A DNA stretch of 64,000 nt from Desulfovibrio aminophilus DSM 12254 (GTDB lineage Bacteria > Desulfobacterota > Desulfovibrionia > Desulfovibrionales > Desulfovibrionaceae). Location of the stretch: positions 1-64,000 of the forward strand of contig NZ_AUMA01000010.1 of NCBI RefSeq assembly GCF_000422565.1. The letters run 5' to 3'. A program made the translations under genes and the position numbers. The first letter of the stretch is position 1. The number at the start of each line of letters is the position of its first letter. Under the pieces are notes generated by a model. That model was not told the origin of the DNA, did not search any database, and was given only the letters and a program-made list of their open reading frames with translations. Positions 16,774 through 26,162 of the stretch are shown here, piece by piece.

Positions 16774-17274
16774 ATGCACCTGTCCACGCGAAGCCGCTAC
16801 GGCGTCCGCATCGTTCTCGACGTGGCCTTGCATCAGGCCGACGGACCGGTGAAGGTCTCGGATATCGCCCTGCGCCAGAACATTTCACACAAGTATTTGG
16901 AAAAAATAATCATCAGTCTGCGCGAGGCGGGCATCCTCAAAAGCGTCCGCGGCTGTCGCGGCGGCATCCTCCTGGCCCGCTTCCAGCACGAGATCACCGC
17001 CGGAGAACTGGTGCGCGTCCTGGAGGGCAAGACTGCTCTCACGGACTGCGCCAACCCCGGCACCCGTTGCGTGCCCTGCCAGCGCACCCAGGGCTGCCCG
17101 GCGCAGCGTCTCTGGTCCGAGGCCAGCCGCGCCCTGTTCGACACCCTGGACAACATCACCATGGCCGACGTCATCGCCTGGCAGGACGACATGCGCGAGG
17201 ACTCGGCGGCCTTCTGCCGCCTGCCGCGCTGCGTGGAACAGTCGAGCGAGCCGCGCGTCTGCTTCCCGCTCTGA
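16774..17274 (+). CDS. Rrf2-family regulator with cysteine cluster
   Basis: 166 residues. N-terminal winged helix (MHLSTRSRYGVRIVLDVA, then VSDIALRQNISHKYLEKII, with a GCRGG wing) and a C-terminal part with Cys in DCANPGTRCVPCQRTQGC, the position where IscR/NsrR/RirA-type members bind a [2Fe-2S] or [4Fe-4S] cluster. Extra Cys residues lie near the C terminus. Probably an iron-sulfur redox sensor. It starts 79 nt after tmcA and might regulate it (inference). GGAGG is upstream of the ATG at 16774. A strong terminator follows. Confidence 0.9.
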   Translation: MHLSTRSRYGVRIVLDVALHQADGPVKVSDIALRQNISHKYLEKIIISLREAGILKSVRGCRGGILLARFQHEITAGELVRVLEGKTALTDCANPGTRCVPCQRTQGCPAQRLWSEASRALFDTLDNITMADVIAWQDDMREDSAAFCRLPRCVEQSSEPRVCFPL

Positions 17275-17295
17275 ACCCGCGCCCCAGGACAGGCG

Positions 17296-17333
17296 AAAGC
17301 GCCGGACGCCCCTTGCGGCGTCCGGCGCTTTTC
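17296..17333 (+). terminator. rho-independent terminator after the Rrf2 gene
   Basis: A perfect 15 bp stem (17296-17310 with 17317-17331) with a 6 nt loop ends in TTTT. The minus-strand side ends CTTTCG, so it may also serve asnS from the other side, although with a poorer U-tract. Confidence 0.9.
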
Positions 17334-17354
17334 GTTTGGCGGGAGGCGGGCCTC

Positions 17355-18740
17355 CTAGAATTCCAGGTGACCGGGAGTACGCGGGAAGGGAATCACGTCG
17401 CGGATGTTGGAGATGCCCGTGACGAGCATGAGCAGGCGCTCGAAGCCCAGGCCGAAGCCCGCGTGAGGCGCGGAGCCGAACCGCCGAATATCCAGGTACC
17501 AGCTGTATTGCTCCGGGGTCATGCCCATCTCCGTGATCCGGCGCTCCAGCACGTCCAGGCGCTCCTCGCGCTGGCTGCCGCCGACCAGCTCACCGATGCG
17601 CGGCACGAGCAGGTCCATGGCCCCCACGGTGCGGTCGTCGTCGTTGAGCCGCATATAGAACGCCTTGATCTCCTTGGGGTAGTCGTAAACGATGACCGGA
17701 CGCTTGAAATGCTCCTCGCAGAGGTAGCGCTCGTGCTCAGTCTGGAGATCCACGCCATAACCCACGGGAAACTCGAAGGTCTTGCCGGACTTGGCGAGAA
17801 TCTCCACGGCCTCGGCGTAGGGCAGGCGCACGAAGGGATCGGCGAGGATGCCCTCCAGAGTCGGGCGCAGCTCCTTGTCCACGAAGTTGGCGAACAGGTC
17901 CAGGTCCGCGGCGCAACGCTCCACGGCCCAGCCCACCGTGGCCTTCACCAGATCCTCGGCCAGATTCATGTCGTCGGTGAGGTCGGCGAAGGCCATCTCC
18001 GGTTCGATCATCCAGAACTCGGCGCAATGCTTGGGCGTATTGGAGTTCTCGGCCCGGAAGGTGGGACCGAAGGTGTACACGTCGCCCAGGGCCAGGGCCA
18101 TCAGTTCGCCCTCCAACTGCCCGGAGACCGTGAGATGGGCCGGGCGGCCGAAAAAGTCGGCCGCGTTCAGCTCGGCCGCGCTCTTGCCGCCCCACTGGGC
18201 CGGGTCCAGGGTGGTCACGCGGAACATCTCGCCCGCGCCCTCGCAATCCGAGCCGGTGAGGATGGGCGTGTGCACGTAGAAGAAGCCCCGGTCGCGGAAG
18301 AACTGGTGCACCGCGAAGGACATCTCCGAGCGGATGCGCAGCATGGCCCCGTACTTGTTCGTACGCGGCCGCAGGTGGGCGATGGTGCGCAGGAATTCGT
18401 CGGAATGGCGCTTCTTCTGCAGCGGAAAGGTCTCGGGATCGGCCGCGCCCAGGAGTTCAACGCTCCGAGCCTTGAGCTCCCACTTCTGCCCCTTGCCCGG
18501 CGAGGGCACGAGATCGCCGACCAGGGCCACGGACGCTCCCGTGCCGATGTCTTCCAGGGTCCGCACGATCTCCGGGGTGTGGTCGATGACGGCCTGAAGG
18601 TTCTTCAGGCAGGACCCGTCGTTGATCTCCAGGAAGGAGAAGCCCTTGGAGTCGCGTTTGGTGCGCACCCAACCCTTGACCATGATGTTCGTGAGGGGCG
18701 TCTCCGCATTCAGCGCCGCGATGATCTTGATCCGTTGCAT
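17355..18740 (-). CDS. asnS: asparaginyl-tRNA synthetase
   Basis: 461 residues, the usual length for bacterial AsnRS. N-terminal OB-fold ([22 protein letters not shown]), class II motif 2 ([19 protein letters not shown]) and motif 3 (GFGLGFERL), with the AsnRS-typical C-terminal [11 protein letters not shown]. It charges tRNA-Asn with Asn in the cytoplasm. Start ATG at 18740; the metallo-beta-lactamase-fold gene begins upstream on the same strand, 15 nt away, so they may be co-transcribed. Confidence 0.97.
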   Translation of the reverse strand: MQRIKIIAALNAETPLTNIMVKGWVRTKRDSKGFSFLEINDGSCLKNLQAVIDHTPEIVRTLEDIGTGASVALVGDLVPSPGKGQKWELKARSVELLGAADPETFPLQKKRHSDEFLRTIAHLRPRTNKYGAMLRIRSEMSFAVHQFFRDRGFFYVHTPILTGSDCEGAGEMFRVTTLDPAQWGGKSAAELNAADFFGRPAHLTVSGQLEGELMALALGDVYTFGPTFRAENSNTPKHCAEFWMIEPEMAFADLTDDMNLAEDLVKATVGWAVERCAADLDLFANFVDKELRPTLEGILADPFVRLPYAEAVEILAKSGKTFEFPVGYGVDLQTEHERYLCEEHFKRPVIVYDYPKEIKAFYMRLNDDDRTVGAMDLLVPRIGELVGGSQREERLDVLERRITEMGMTPEQYSWYLDIRRFGSAPHAGFGLGFERLLMLVTGISNIRDVIPFPRTPGHLEF

Positions 18741-18755
18741 GTGGCGTTCCTTTGC

Positions 18756-19511
18756 TTACGTGGGATTTCCGCTCGGTTCCAGGTCCAGTTCCAGGGTCTG
18801 GCCCGGCTTGTCGTAAACGAACACGTCCGATCCTCCGGCCATCAGCAGCGGCCGGACCTCCTTGAGCCAGGCAGTGCGGCCGAAGGCGTGCATGGGCACC
18901 AGCAGCCGGGGCCGCGCCGTGCGCGCGAATTCCGGCCCTCCGGCGAGATTGGCCAGCCGTCGGTCCACGTTGGTGAAGGCGATGTCCACCGGCCGCCGGG
19001 CGATGCGTTCCAGGGCCCGGGTGAAAAACTCGGCGGTGAAGGTCCGCTCGGCCTCGGCGGCCGTCTCCCAGACCCAGGCCGCCAAGTCGCCACCGAAATA
19101 GACCCGCACGCCATTCACCTCCACAAGATAGGCCACACCCAGGTCGTTGGACATCAAGGTTTCGATGGCCAAACCTGAAAAGGAATACGCTTCGTCCGGC
19201 TCGACCACGAGCGCCCCCCTGGGCACGGCCGCCGGGTACATCTCGGCCACGTCGTCGGAAACCACGAAGTCCGCCGAGGCCGCCCCGGCGCAGGCCACGG
19301 CGAGATCCTGGCGGAAGTGGTCGTCGTGACTGTGCGAGACGAAAGCCGTCACCCTACGGCCTCCCAGCCCCAGGGAAAGGGCTTCGGCGGCCCGCCGCTT
19401 GAGATATTTCCCGTCCGGGCAGTCGAACAGCAATGTCCGACCACCTATGTCCAGAAGAAAACAGTTGTGGAAGATGTAGGTGACCCTGACGCGCATGCCC
19501 GGGTGAATCAT
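18756..19511 (-). CDS. metallo-beta-lactamase-fold protein
   Basis: 251 residues from ATG at 19511; an ATG at 19496 and a TTG at 19523 are alternatives. The metal motif is SHSHDDHF (HxHxDH), with later conserved YFGGDLA and PMHAFG. These mark an MBL-fold hydrolase of the UlaG/RNase-Z-like branch. The N-terminal VTYIFHNCFLLDIG resembles small UPF0173-like members. Substrate unknown. The gene lies just upstream of asnS and is divergent from ftsY (about 80 nt between starts). Confidence 0.85.
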   Translation of the reverse strand: MIHPGMRVRVTYIFHNCFLLDIGGRTLLFDCPDGKYLKRRAAEALSLGLGGRRVTAFVSHSHDDHFRQDLAVACAGAASADFVVSDDVAEMYPAAVPRGALVVEPDEAYSFSGLAIETLMSNDLGVAYLVEVNGVRVYFGGDLAAWVWETAAEAERTFTAEFFTRALERIARRPVDIAFTNVDRRLANLAGGPEFARTARPRLLVPMHAFGRTAWLKEVRPLLMAGGSDVFVYDKPGQTLELDLEPSGNPT

Positions 19512-19600
19512 ATCCCCGGCCAAAAGGCAAGACAGCGGGTTGCCGGGCCGGTCGGCTTGGGCTACAACCGGGCCCAGAACGCTGCTTTCCGAGGATGCCC

Positions 19601-20935
19601 ATGGGATTCTTTTCCAAGCTGAAGACGCTCTGGCGCGGCGGGGCGCCCGCCGAAACCGCCCCCACCCCCGAAAGAACCGAGGCGGCTCCCGCTCCGGCCC
19701 ACGTCGAACGCTCCGCTCCAGCCCAGGCCGCGGCGGGCGAAGGTTGGCGCACCGACCTGACCCTGGCCCTGCGCCAGGCCGAACCCCGGCTTTCGATCTG
19801 GCTCGGCCACGTGCTGTCGGGGGTGCATGAAGCCGGGCCGCTCCTGCGCGAACGCCTGCTGTTCCTCTTCCAGGCCCTGGACGCGCCCCAGGCCGAGGCC
19901 GAAGCCTTCGTGGCCGACTTCGAATCCTGGCTCTCGGCCATGGGTTACAGCGGCGTGGACGAATTCCGCTCCGAGCTGCAATACCGTCTGGCCCTGGCCC
20001 TGGACCTGGAGGACGAGGAGGACGAGCGCGACCGGCTCTTCCTCAAGCTCTCCGAGGGCTTGGCAAAGACCCGCGAGCAGATCACCAAGCGCATCGACAC
20101 CCTGCTGGCCGGAAACAGGGCCATCGACGAATCCTTCTGGGAGGAGTTCGAGGAAATCCTGATCATGGCCGACGTGGGCTTCGAAGCCGCGTCCAGGCTC
20201 ATGGACAACCTCCGGGCCCGGGTGCGCAAGGCCGGAATCCACGAGGCCGACGGCTTCCGTGACCTGCTCAAGGACGAGCTGGCCGACATCTTCAAGACGC
20301 CCAAGCGCATCCAGGCCGTGAACCCGCCCGAGGTGGTCATGATGATCGGGGTCAACGGCGTGGGCAAGACCACGACCATCGCCAAGCTGGCTTACCGCGC
20401 ACGGATGCAGGGCCGCAAGGTGCTCATCGCGGCGGGCGACACCTTCCGGGCCGCGGCCATCGAACAGCTGGAAATCTGGGCCAAGCGCGTGGGCGCGGGC
20501 TTCTTCGCCAAGCAGGCCGGAGCCGATCCGGCGGCTGTGGCCTTCGAGGCCATGGACCAGGCCGTGAGCGAAGGCTACGACCTTCTGCTCCTGGATACGG
20601 CCGGACGCCTGCACACCAAGGCCAACCTCATGGAAGAGCTGAAAAAAATCAAGCGGGTGCTGGACAAGAAACACCCCGGCGCGCCGCACCGCAGCATCCT
20701 GGTCATCGACGCCACCACCGGCCAGAACGCCCTGTCCCAGACCAAGCTCTTCCACGAGGCCGTGGGCGTGGACGAGATTGTGCTGACCAAGCTGGACGGC
20801 ACGGCCAAGGGCGGGGTCGTGGTGGCCGTGACCCTGCAGTTCCGCATTCCCATCACCTTCGTGGGTCTGGGCGAGAAGATGGAGGATCTGCGGCCGTTCA
20901 ACGGCGAGGACTTCGCCAAGGCCCTGCTCTGCTGA
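19601..20935 (+). CDS. ftsY: signal recognition particle receptor FtsY
   Basis: 444 residues from ATG at 19601, chosen because GAGG lies six bases upstream (19595 is also possible). N-terminal MGFFSKL membrane-targeting segment, a variable A domain (to about 130) and an NG GTPase domain: G1 GVNGVGKTTT (about 250), DTAGR, and TKLDGTAKGG. It docks SRP-ribosome complexes at the membrane and hydrolyses GTP with Ffh. The methyltransferase gene follows after 11 nt. Confidence 0.97.
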   Translation: MGFFSKLKTLWRGGAPAETAPTPERTEAAPAPAHVERSAPAQAAAGEGWRTDLTLALRQAEPRLSIWLGHVLSGVHEAGPLLRERLLFLFQALDAPQAEAEAFVADFESWLSAMGYSGVDEFRSELQYRLALALDLEDEEDERDRLFLKLSEGLAKTREQITKRIDTLLAGNRAIDESFWEEFEEILIMADVGFEAASRLMDNLRARVRKAGIHEADGFRDLLKDELADIFKTPKRIQAVNPPEVVMMIGVNGVGKTTTIAKLAYRARMQGRKVLIAAGDTFRAAAIEQLEIWAKRVGAGFFAKQAGADPAAVAFEAMDQAVSEGYDLLLLDTAGRLHTKANLMEELKKIKRVLDKKHPGAPHRSILVIDATTGQNALSQTKLFHEAVGVDEIVLTKLDGTAKGGVVVAVTLQFRIPITFVGLGEKMEDLRPFNGEDFAKALLC

Positions 20936-20946
20936 AGGACCACGTC

Positions 20947-21681
20947 ATGCCCGCAGTCGAGGAGCACTACGCCCAACATCTGGCCGCGTTCTATGACTGG
21001 CTCTGCGGCGGCTTCGAGGCGGCCGTGGAGCGCAACCGCCATCTGTTGCGCCGCCTCGCCCCGGCCTCTCCCCCCGGGGCCTCGGCCCTGGACCTGGGCG
21101 CGGGCTCGGGCCACCAGTCCATCCCCCTGGCCGAGTCCGGCTACGCCGTGACCGCCGTGGACTCCTGCGCGGAGTTGCTGGCCGTGCTGGAGGAAAAAAT
21201 GGGCGGCCTGCCCATCCAGGCCGTGCGCGCGGACATCCTGGCGCACCTGGAGCGGGAGACCGAAACCTTCGACCTAGTCCTCTGCATGGGCGATACGCTC
21301 ACGCATCTGCCGGACCAGGACGCCGCACGGACTCTGCTGACCCAGGCCGCGCGCCTGCTCAAACCCGGCGGCGTCCTGCTCCTGTCCTTCCGGGACTATG
21401 CCTCGTCCACGCCGGAAGGCCTCTCGCGCTTCATCCCGGTGCGCTCCGACGACACCCGCGTGGCCACCTGCTTCCTGGAGTACGGGACGACCCACGTGCA
21501 GGTGCACGCCCTCCTGCACACCCGCCAGGAAGACGGCCAATGGATCTTTTCCGCCAGCGTCTACCCCAAGTGCCGCCTCGCGCCGGAGGCCGTGCGCGCC
21601 GCCCTGGCCGGGCTGGGATTCCGGGACGTCAGAACCGAGAGCGAGCGCGGCATGGTCTTCCTGCGCGCCGAAAAGGCCTAG
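20947..21681 (+). CDS. class I SAM-dependent methyltransferase
   Basis: 244 residues. Motif I ALDLGAGSGHQSIPLAE (about 48-64), acidic end of strand 2 (TAVDSC) and motif IV/post (DLVLCMGDTLTHLPD) define a Rossmann methyltransferase. The central LLSFRDYASSTPEGLSRF is common in small-molecule or tRNA methyltransferases of this type, but no substrate can be read. It lies in an apparent operon with ftsY (11 nt) and the CYTH gene (12 nt). Confidence 0.88.
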   Translation: MPAVEEHYAQHLAAFYDWLCGGFEAAVERNRHLLRRLAPASPPGASALDLGAGSGHQSIPLAESGYAVTAVDSCAELLAVLEEKMGGLPIQAVRADILAHLERETETFDLVLCMGDTLTHLPDQDAARTLLTQAARLLKPGGVLLLSFRDYASSTPEGLSRFIPVRSDDTRVATCFLEYGTTHVQVHALLHTRQEDGQWIFSASVYPKCRLAPEAVRAALAGLGFRDVRTESERGMVFLRAEKA

Positions 21682-21693
21682 GCGGCAAACGCC

Positions 21694-22215
21694 ATGGCCC
21701 GCAACGTCGAGATCAAGGCCCGTGTCGCGGACATCGCCTCGGTCGAACCCCTGGCGGCCGCTCTCGCGGAACAGGGCCCGTTCACCATTGAGCAGGACGA
21801 CACCTTCTTCGCCTGCCCCAACGGTCGGCTCAAGCTGCGCGCCCTGGCGGAAAACGACGGGCAGCTCATCTTCTACCGCCGGGCCGACAGCGCCGGGCCC
21901 AAGGAATCCTTCTACGTCATCAGCGCCACCAGCGCGCCGGACACGCTGCGTGAAACCCTGGCCCTGGCCTATGGGGTGACGGGCCGGGTGCGCAAGCGCC
22001 GCACCCTGTATCTGGCCGGGCGCACCCGCATCCATCTGGACCAGGTGGAGGGACTGGGGGAGTTCCTGGAATTGGAAGTGGTGCTGGCCGAAGGCGAGGC
22101 ATTGGAGGCGGGACTGGCCGAGGCCCATGTCCTTATGACTCGGCTCGGCGTGGAGCCCGCGCAGTTGCTGGAATGGGCCTACGTGGACCTGCTGGAGCGA
22201 AAGCAGAGCGACTAG
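21694..22215 (+). CDS. CYTH-domain (CyaB/ThTPase-like) protein
   Basis: 173 residues. The N-terminal NVEIKARV is the CYTH signature with Asn in place of the first Glu of ExExK. Alternating charged strands (RLKLRALA, RKRRTLYL, RIHLDQVEG, FLELEVVL) build the tunnel fold that binds triphosphates and divalent metals. Related proteins are class IV adenylate cyclases or inorganic/thiamine triphosphatases; which applies is unclear. The HLDxVxGLGxFLELE pattern favours the CyaB-like group. Co-directional and close to the methyltransferase gene. Confidence 0.85.
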   Translation: MARNVEIKARVADIASVEPLAAALAEQGPFTIEQDDTFFACPNGRLKLRALAENDGQLIFYRRADSAGPKESFYVISATSAPDTLRETLALAYGVTGRVRKRRTLYLAGRTRIHLDQVEGLGEFLELEVVLAEGEALEAGLAEAHVLMTRLGVEPAQLLEWAYVDLLERKQSD

Positions 22216-22233
22216 GCCGTCCGCATTCCATCC

Positions 22234-23283
22234 TCAGTCCCCTAAACCGCGCCGGTACTGCGGTAACCCGTCGCGGAGCCAGCCCGGCAACGCCGCCAAC
22301 ACCACCCGCTCCAGGGCTGCGCCATGACGGCGGTACTGGACCCCGGCCGCGATGACGAGCAGGCCGATGAGGCTCAGGACAAAGGGGAAGGCCAGGGAAT
22401 CCTTGAATACGTGCCAGGCCAGATGCCCGAGGTATCCGGCCACGCCCAGTGCGCCGAAGACCAAAAATACCCGCCGCTGCACGAGAATGGAGACGAGGAG
22501 CAGGCCCACGTTGATGCCGCAGTACGCGAGTTTCCCGAGTTCGCTGTGGCTCTCCATGGCGCTCAGCCCGCCCCAGAAGGCCATGAGGCCGAAAAGATAG
22601 CCCCAGAAGGCGAAGTCCTCCCGCGTCCGGCGGTCCACCACGTAGGTCACGGCCAGAACGATCAGGCCGAAGCAGAGCGAGACGAGCTTCCGCTCGTCCC
22701 AGCTGAACTCCGTCCGACCGAACAAGAGCGGGGTCAGGTCCATGGACATGTACCAGAGCGCGAAGGCCACGGGGAAGGTGAGGAAGGGGAAACGGAAGAA
22801 GCGCAGAGCCAGAAGCCCGGCCAGCACGGTTCCCGCCTCCATGAGCAGCCAGCCGCCGCGCACCAGGACGTGGTATTTCGCGAACGCACCCGGAACACCC
22901 TGAGGCCACATGCCGGTGAGCACCTCCAGGCCGTAGATCGCCAACGGCGTCATCCACACGGCCAGGGTGACGAGCAGCCCGCCCGGAACCCGGTACCCGG
23001 CCTTGGTCCACAACCACCAACCCACGGCGGCAAAGACTCCGGCATAGGCCAGAGCGATGAGCAGCAGGCCGAGCCCGCCGAAGCGCTCCCAGCTCTCGTT
23101 CACGAACCAGCCCATGGCTCCCATGACGAGCAGGGCGCCGAAGTAGTAAAGCAGATGCTGGAGGTCGAACTGGGGCCGCTGGGCGTTTTTTCGGAGCAGG
23201 AACGCCCACAGGCCCTCGGCCCGCGCGGCGTCGAGAACGCCCTGGTCCACGGCGAGTTCCAGATCTTTGCGCGTCAGCAGCAT
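22234..23283 (-). CDS. DUF2157-like multi-pass membrane protein
   Basis: 349 residues from ATG at 23283 (AAGGAG upstream). A soluble N-terminal segment (1-45, LELAVDQGVLDAARAEGLWAF) precedes about ten membrane helices, the layout of DUF2157 proteins. Function unknown. No catalytic motif is seen. It converges with the CYTH gene (18 nt between stops) and shares direction with the pseudouridine synthase 10 nt upstream, probably as an operon. Confidence 0.8.
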   Translation of the reverse strand: MLLTRKDLELAVDQGVLDAARAEGLWAFLLRKNAQRPQFDLQHLLYYFGALLVMGAMGWFVNESWERFGGLGLLLIALAYAGVFAAVGWWLWTKAGYRVPGGLLVTLAVWMTPLAIYGLEVLTGMWPQGVPGAFAKYHVLVRGGWLLMEAGTVLAGLLALRFFRFPFLTFPVAFALWYMSMDLTPLLFGRTEFSWDERKLVSLCFGLIVLAVTYVVDRRTREDFAFWGYLFGLMAFWGGLSAMESHSELGKLAYCGINVGLLLVSILVQRRVFLVFGALGVAGYLGHLAWHVFKDSLAFPFVLSLIGLLVIAAGVQYRRHGAALERVVLAALPGWLRDGLPQYRRGLGD

Positions 23284-23293
23284 GAGCGCTCCT

Positions 23294-24166
23294 TCAGTTC
23301 TTCGAGGCGTCATCCTGAGGGATGGTCCTCCCCGTGCCGCCTCCGGCAACGGGAAAACCGCTCTCGACGGCCACCTCGAAGCCCTCGAACGACAGCCTCC
23401 CGTGGTGCAGGAAGAGCCGTTCCCCCTCCCCGCCGCCGTAGAGCGGATCGCCCACGATGGGCAGGAGCACGTGCGCCAAGTGGGCCCGGATCTGATGCCG
23501 CGCGCCCTTGTGGATGACCACCTTGAGCAGGGTCCGGTCGTGATCCTCGTCGTACTCCAGGGGCTCGGCCCGGGTCCAGCGCAGGGGGCTCTCGTCCTCA
23601 CGCGCCAGCACCTTCGTCTTCTTCCGGCCGTCTGTATCCAGGGCGTTCATCACGGTCACGGGCCATTCCAGGCAGCCCCGCACCAGGGCCCGGTACTCCT
23701 TGGTCACTCGGCCCGCATCCTCCAGCTCATAGTAACGCGCGGCGGCCTCGGGCGTGAGCGCGGCCAGGACGATGCCGGAGGTGAGGAAATCCAGGCGGTT
23801 CAGGAGCCGGGCCCCGCGCCCGGGCAGCAATTCGGGCAGCAGCCGTTCCACGCTCGGGTTGTCACGGCCCGCAATGGCCGCGCTGTGCATCCCGCCGGGT
23901 TTGAACAGCGCGGCGTAGTCGCCCTGGACGGACAGAAGCCGCACGCCCAAGACCGGAGACGACTCCCCCCGCTCCCGCGCCGCCAGGACCAGGCGCTGCC
24001 CGACGCTCACGCGGAAGCCCTTGGAGCGGGCCCGGCCGTCCACCAGCACGGCCCCCGCCTCCCAGGCCCGCCGCCGCTCCCGCAGGGAACTGCCGGGCAG
24101 AAGGAGTTCCAGGGCCTGGTCCAGCCGCGCGCCGTCCATGTCCTCGGGGACCAGCATCTCGTTCAT
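23294..24166 (-). CDS. RluA-family pseudouridine synthase
   Basis: 290 residues from ATG at 24166 with GGAGGGGT upstream. An S4-like N-terminal region (ARLDQALELLLPGSSLRERRR) precedes the synthase domain. The catalytic Asp lies in NRLDFLTSG (usually HRLDxxTSG, so the first His is Asn here). KEYRALVRG and HQIRAHLAHV are family motifs. It isomerises specific uridines in rRNA or tRNA; which site is unknown. It is first in a two-gene unit with the DUF2157 gene. Confidence 0.88.
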   Translation of the reverse strand: MNEMLVPEDMDGARLDQALELLLPGSSLRERRRAWEAGAVLVDGRARSKGFRVSVGQRLVLAARERGESSPVLGVRLLSVQGDYAALFKPGGMHSAAIAGRDNPSVERLLPELLPGRGARLLNRLDFLTSGIVLAALTPEAAARYYELEDAGRVTKEYRALVRGCLEWPVTVMNALDTDGRKKTKVLAREDESPLRWTRAEPLEYDEDHDRTLLKVVIHKGARHQIRAHLAHVLLPIVGDPLYGGGEGERLFLHHGRLSFEGFEVAVESGFPVAGGGTGRTIPQDDASKN

Positions 24167-24300
24167 ACCCCTCCCATACGGCCGAAGCGGACACACGGCA
24201 AGCGAGTGCTCAGGCTTTGACGCCTGACGCGAAAGGCCCTACACAGAACCATTCGGCCGAATCTCCCGGCCGCCCCCACAGCAAACAAAAGGAGCTTTCC

Positions 24301-25290
24301 ATGTCCTTCGACGTGCTCTGGCTCTCCCGCGCCGACCTGGACTCCCTGGGCCTCGGCATGCCCGCCATCATGGACGCCGTGGAGCAAGGCTTCGCCTGCC
24401 TCGGCCGGGGCGAGGCCGAGATGCCCGCCAAGATCGGCATCCACCCCCGCCACGACTGCTTCATCCACGCCATGCCCTGTTGGATCGGCGGGGCCGTGGA
24501 CCGCTGCGGCATCAAGTGCGTGTCCGGCTACCCGCCGAACCAGAAGAAGGGCCTGCCCTACATCACCGGGGTCATGGTCCTCATCGACCCGGAGACTGGC
24601 CTGACCCAGGCGGTCATGGACGCGGGCTGGGTCACGGCCTGGCGCACGGGCGCGGCCTCGGGCGTCTACGCCAAGCATTTCGGCGACCCGAATTCCGAGG
24701 TCGTCTCGGTCATCGGCCTGGGAGTGCAGGGCCGGGTCAACCTTTTGGCCTTCAAGGAAGTCTTCCCCAAGATCAAACAGGTGCGTTGCTTCGACCCCGT
24801 GGCCGGACAGCCCGAACGATTCCTGAAGGATATGGGGCCGGAACTGCCCCGGGCCGAGTTCGTGGTCTGCGCCGATGCGAAATCATGCGTGGCCGACGCC
24901 GACGTGGTGGTCACCTGCACGCCCATCGTGGAGAAGCCCGAACGCTTCGTGCACCGGGCCTGGCTCAAGGAAAAGGTTCTGGCCGTGTCCGTGGACTACG
25001 ACTCGGCCTTCGCCGAAGACGTCATGGCCGCCACGCCCTGCTTCGTCTGCGACAACGCCAACCAATACCTCTGGACCCGCGACCAGGGCGTGTACTTCCA
25101 GAACGGCTACCCGGACAAGACGGCTGTCTACGCCGACATGGGCCAGATCTGCGCCGGGGAAAAGCCCGGCGTGCGCGACGGACTGCGCGCGGCCGTGCTC
25201 ATGGGCATCGCCAGCCACGACGTGATGACCGCCTCCCTGGCCTTCGACCTGGCCAGGGCCAAGGGACTGGGCAGCGTGGTCCAACTCTGA
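24301..25290 (+). CDS. ornithine cyclodeaminase / mu-crystallin family protein
   Basis: 329 residues. The Rossmann motif VIGLGVQGRVN (about 138) and the N-terminal substrate half (MPAKIGIHP, CGIKCVSGYPPNQKKG, DAGWVTAWRTGAASG) match the OCD/mu-crystallin family. Members are NAD(P)-dependent ornithine cyclodeaminases, alanine dehydrogenases or ketimine reductases; the substrate is not resolved. An AAAGGAG site precedes 24301. Its stop overlaps the start of the EamA transporter (TGATG), so the two are coupled and the transporter may move its substrate or product. Confidence 0.88.
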   Translation: MSFDVLWLSRADLDSLGLGMPAIMDAVEQGFACLGRGEAEMPAKIGIHPRHDCFIHAMPCWIGGAVDRCGIKCVSGYPPNQKKGLPYITGVMVLIDPETGLTQAVMDAGWVTAWRTGAASGVYAKHFGDPNSEVVSVIGLGVQGRVNLLAFKEVFPKIKQVRCFDPVAGQPERFLKDMGPELPRAEFVVCADAKSCVADADVVVTCTPIVEKPERFVHRAWLKEKVLAVSVDYDSAFAEDVMAATPCFVCDNANQYLWTRDQGVYFQNGYPDKTAVYADMGQICAGEKPGVRDGLRAAVLMGIASHDVMTASLAFDLARAKGLGSVVQL

Positions 25291-26162
25291 TGACGGGATA
25301 TCTCCTGGTCCTGTGCGCCGCGGTGCTCTGGGCGCTCATCGGGCCGCTGTCCAAGTTTCTCTTCGCCGAGGGGGTCACGCCGCTGGAGGTGGCCTTCTGG
25401 CGCTCGACCATCGGCTGGGGCCTGTTCGCGGTCCAGGCCCTGGCTCTGCGGACCGGGCAACGGGCGAAGGCCTCGGATCTCCCCGCGCTGGCGGCCTTCG
25501 GTCTCGTCGGCGTGGCGCTCTTCTACGGCTCCTACCAGGTGGCCATCGAACACGTGGGCGCGGCCCTGGGCTCGGTGCTTCTCTACACCGCCCCGGCATG
25601 GGTGGCCCTGCTCTCCCGGCTGGTCCTGGCCGAGCCGACGACCCCGGCCAAGCTCTGCGCCGTGGCCGCCACGATCATCGGAGTGGCCCTGGTGAGCCTC
25701 TCCGGCGGCGGCACGGTGAAACCCTCGGCCCTCGGCGTCCTGGCAGGGCTCACCGCCGGGTTCACCTACGCCCTCTACTACATCTTCGGGAAAAAGTTCC
25801 TCACCCGCTACGACACGGCCACCCTCTTCCTCTACGCCCTGCCCGTGGGCTCGCTCTGCCTCCTGCCCTTCGTGCATTTCGCGCCCAAGTCGCCCTCGGC
25901 CTGGGCCCTGCTCGTCCTGCTCTCGGCCGCCACCACCTGGGGCGGCTACTCGGTCTACTACGCGGGCCTCAAGCGCCTGGAGGCCACCCGGGCCGCCGTG
26001 GTGGCCACCCTGGAGCCGGTGATCGCCGCCTGGCTGGCCTGGTGGTGGTGGAACGAACGTTTCGGCCCGGCCGGATACCTGGGCAGCGGCCTCATCCTCG
26101 CGGCCGTTCTGCTCATGGTGGCCGAGGGTGCGCGGCGGCGTCCGACCGGGAGCCCGTCGTGA
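25290..26162 (+). CDS. EamA/DMT-family transporter
   Basis: 290 residues with ten predicted membrane helices in two EamA repeats (LCAAVLWALIGPLSKFLF and LGVLAGLTAGFTYALYYIFG begin the halves; ATLEPVIAAWLAWWWW is typical of repeat two). Such drug/metabolite exporters often export amino acids or other metabolites. Start overlaps the cyclodeaminase stop by one base; its stop overlaps the next GTG start (GTGA). Confidence 0.9.
   Translation: MTGYLLVLCAAVLWALIGPLSKFLFAEGVTPLEVAFWRSTIGWGLFAVQALALRTGQRAKASDLPALAAFGLVGVALFYGSYQVAIEHVGAALGSVLLYTAPAWVALLSRLVLAEPTTPAKLCAVAATIIGVALVSLSGGGTVKPSALGVLAGLTAGFTYALYYIFGKKFLTRYDTATLFLYALPVGSLCLLPFVHFAPKSPSAWALLVLLSAATTWGGYSVYYAGLKRLEATRAAVVATLEPVIAAWLAWWWWNERFGPAGYLGSGLILAAVLLMVAEGARRRPTGSPS

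Noticed and set aside
25313-26158. Open frame ahead of the AddA-like gene
   Set aside because: It is a shadow of the EamA transporter; the helicase fold starts at the GTG at 26159.
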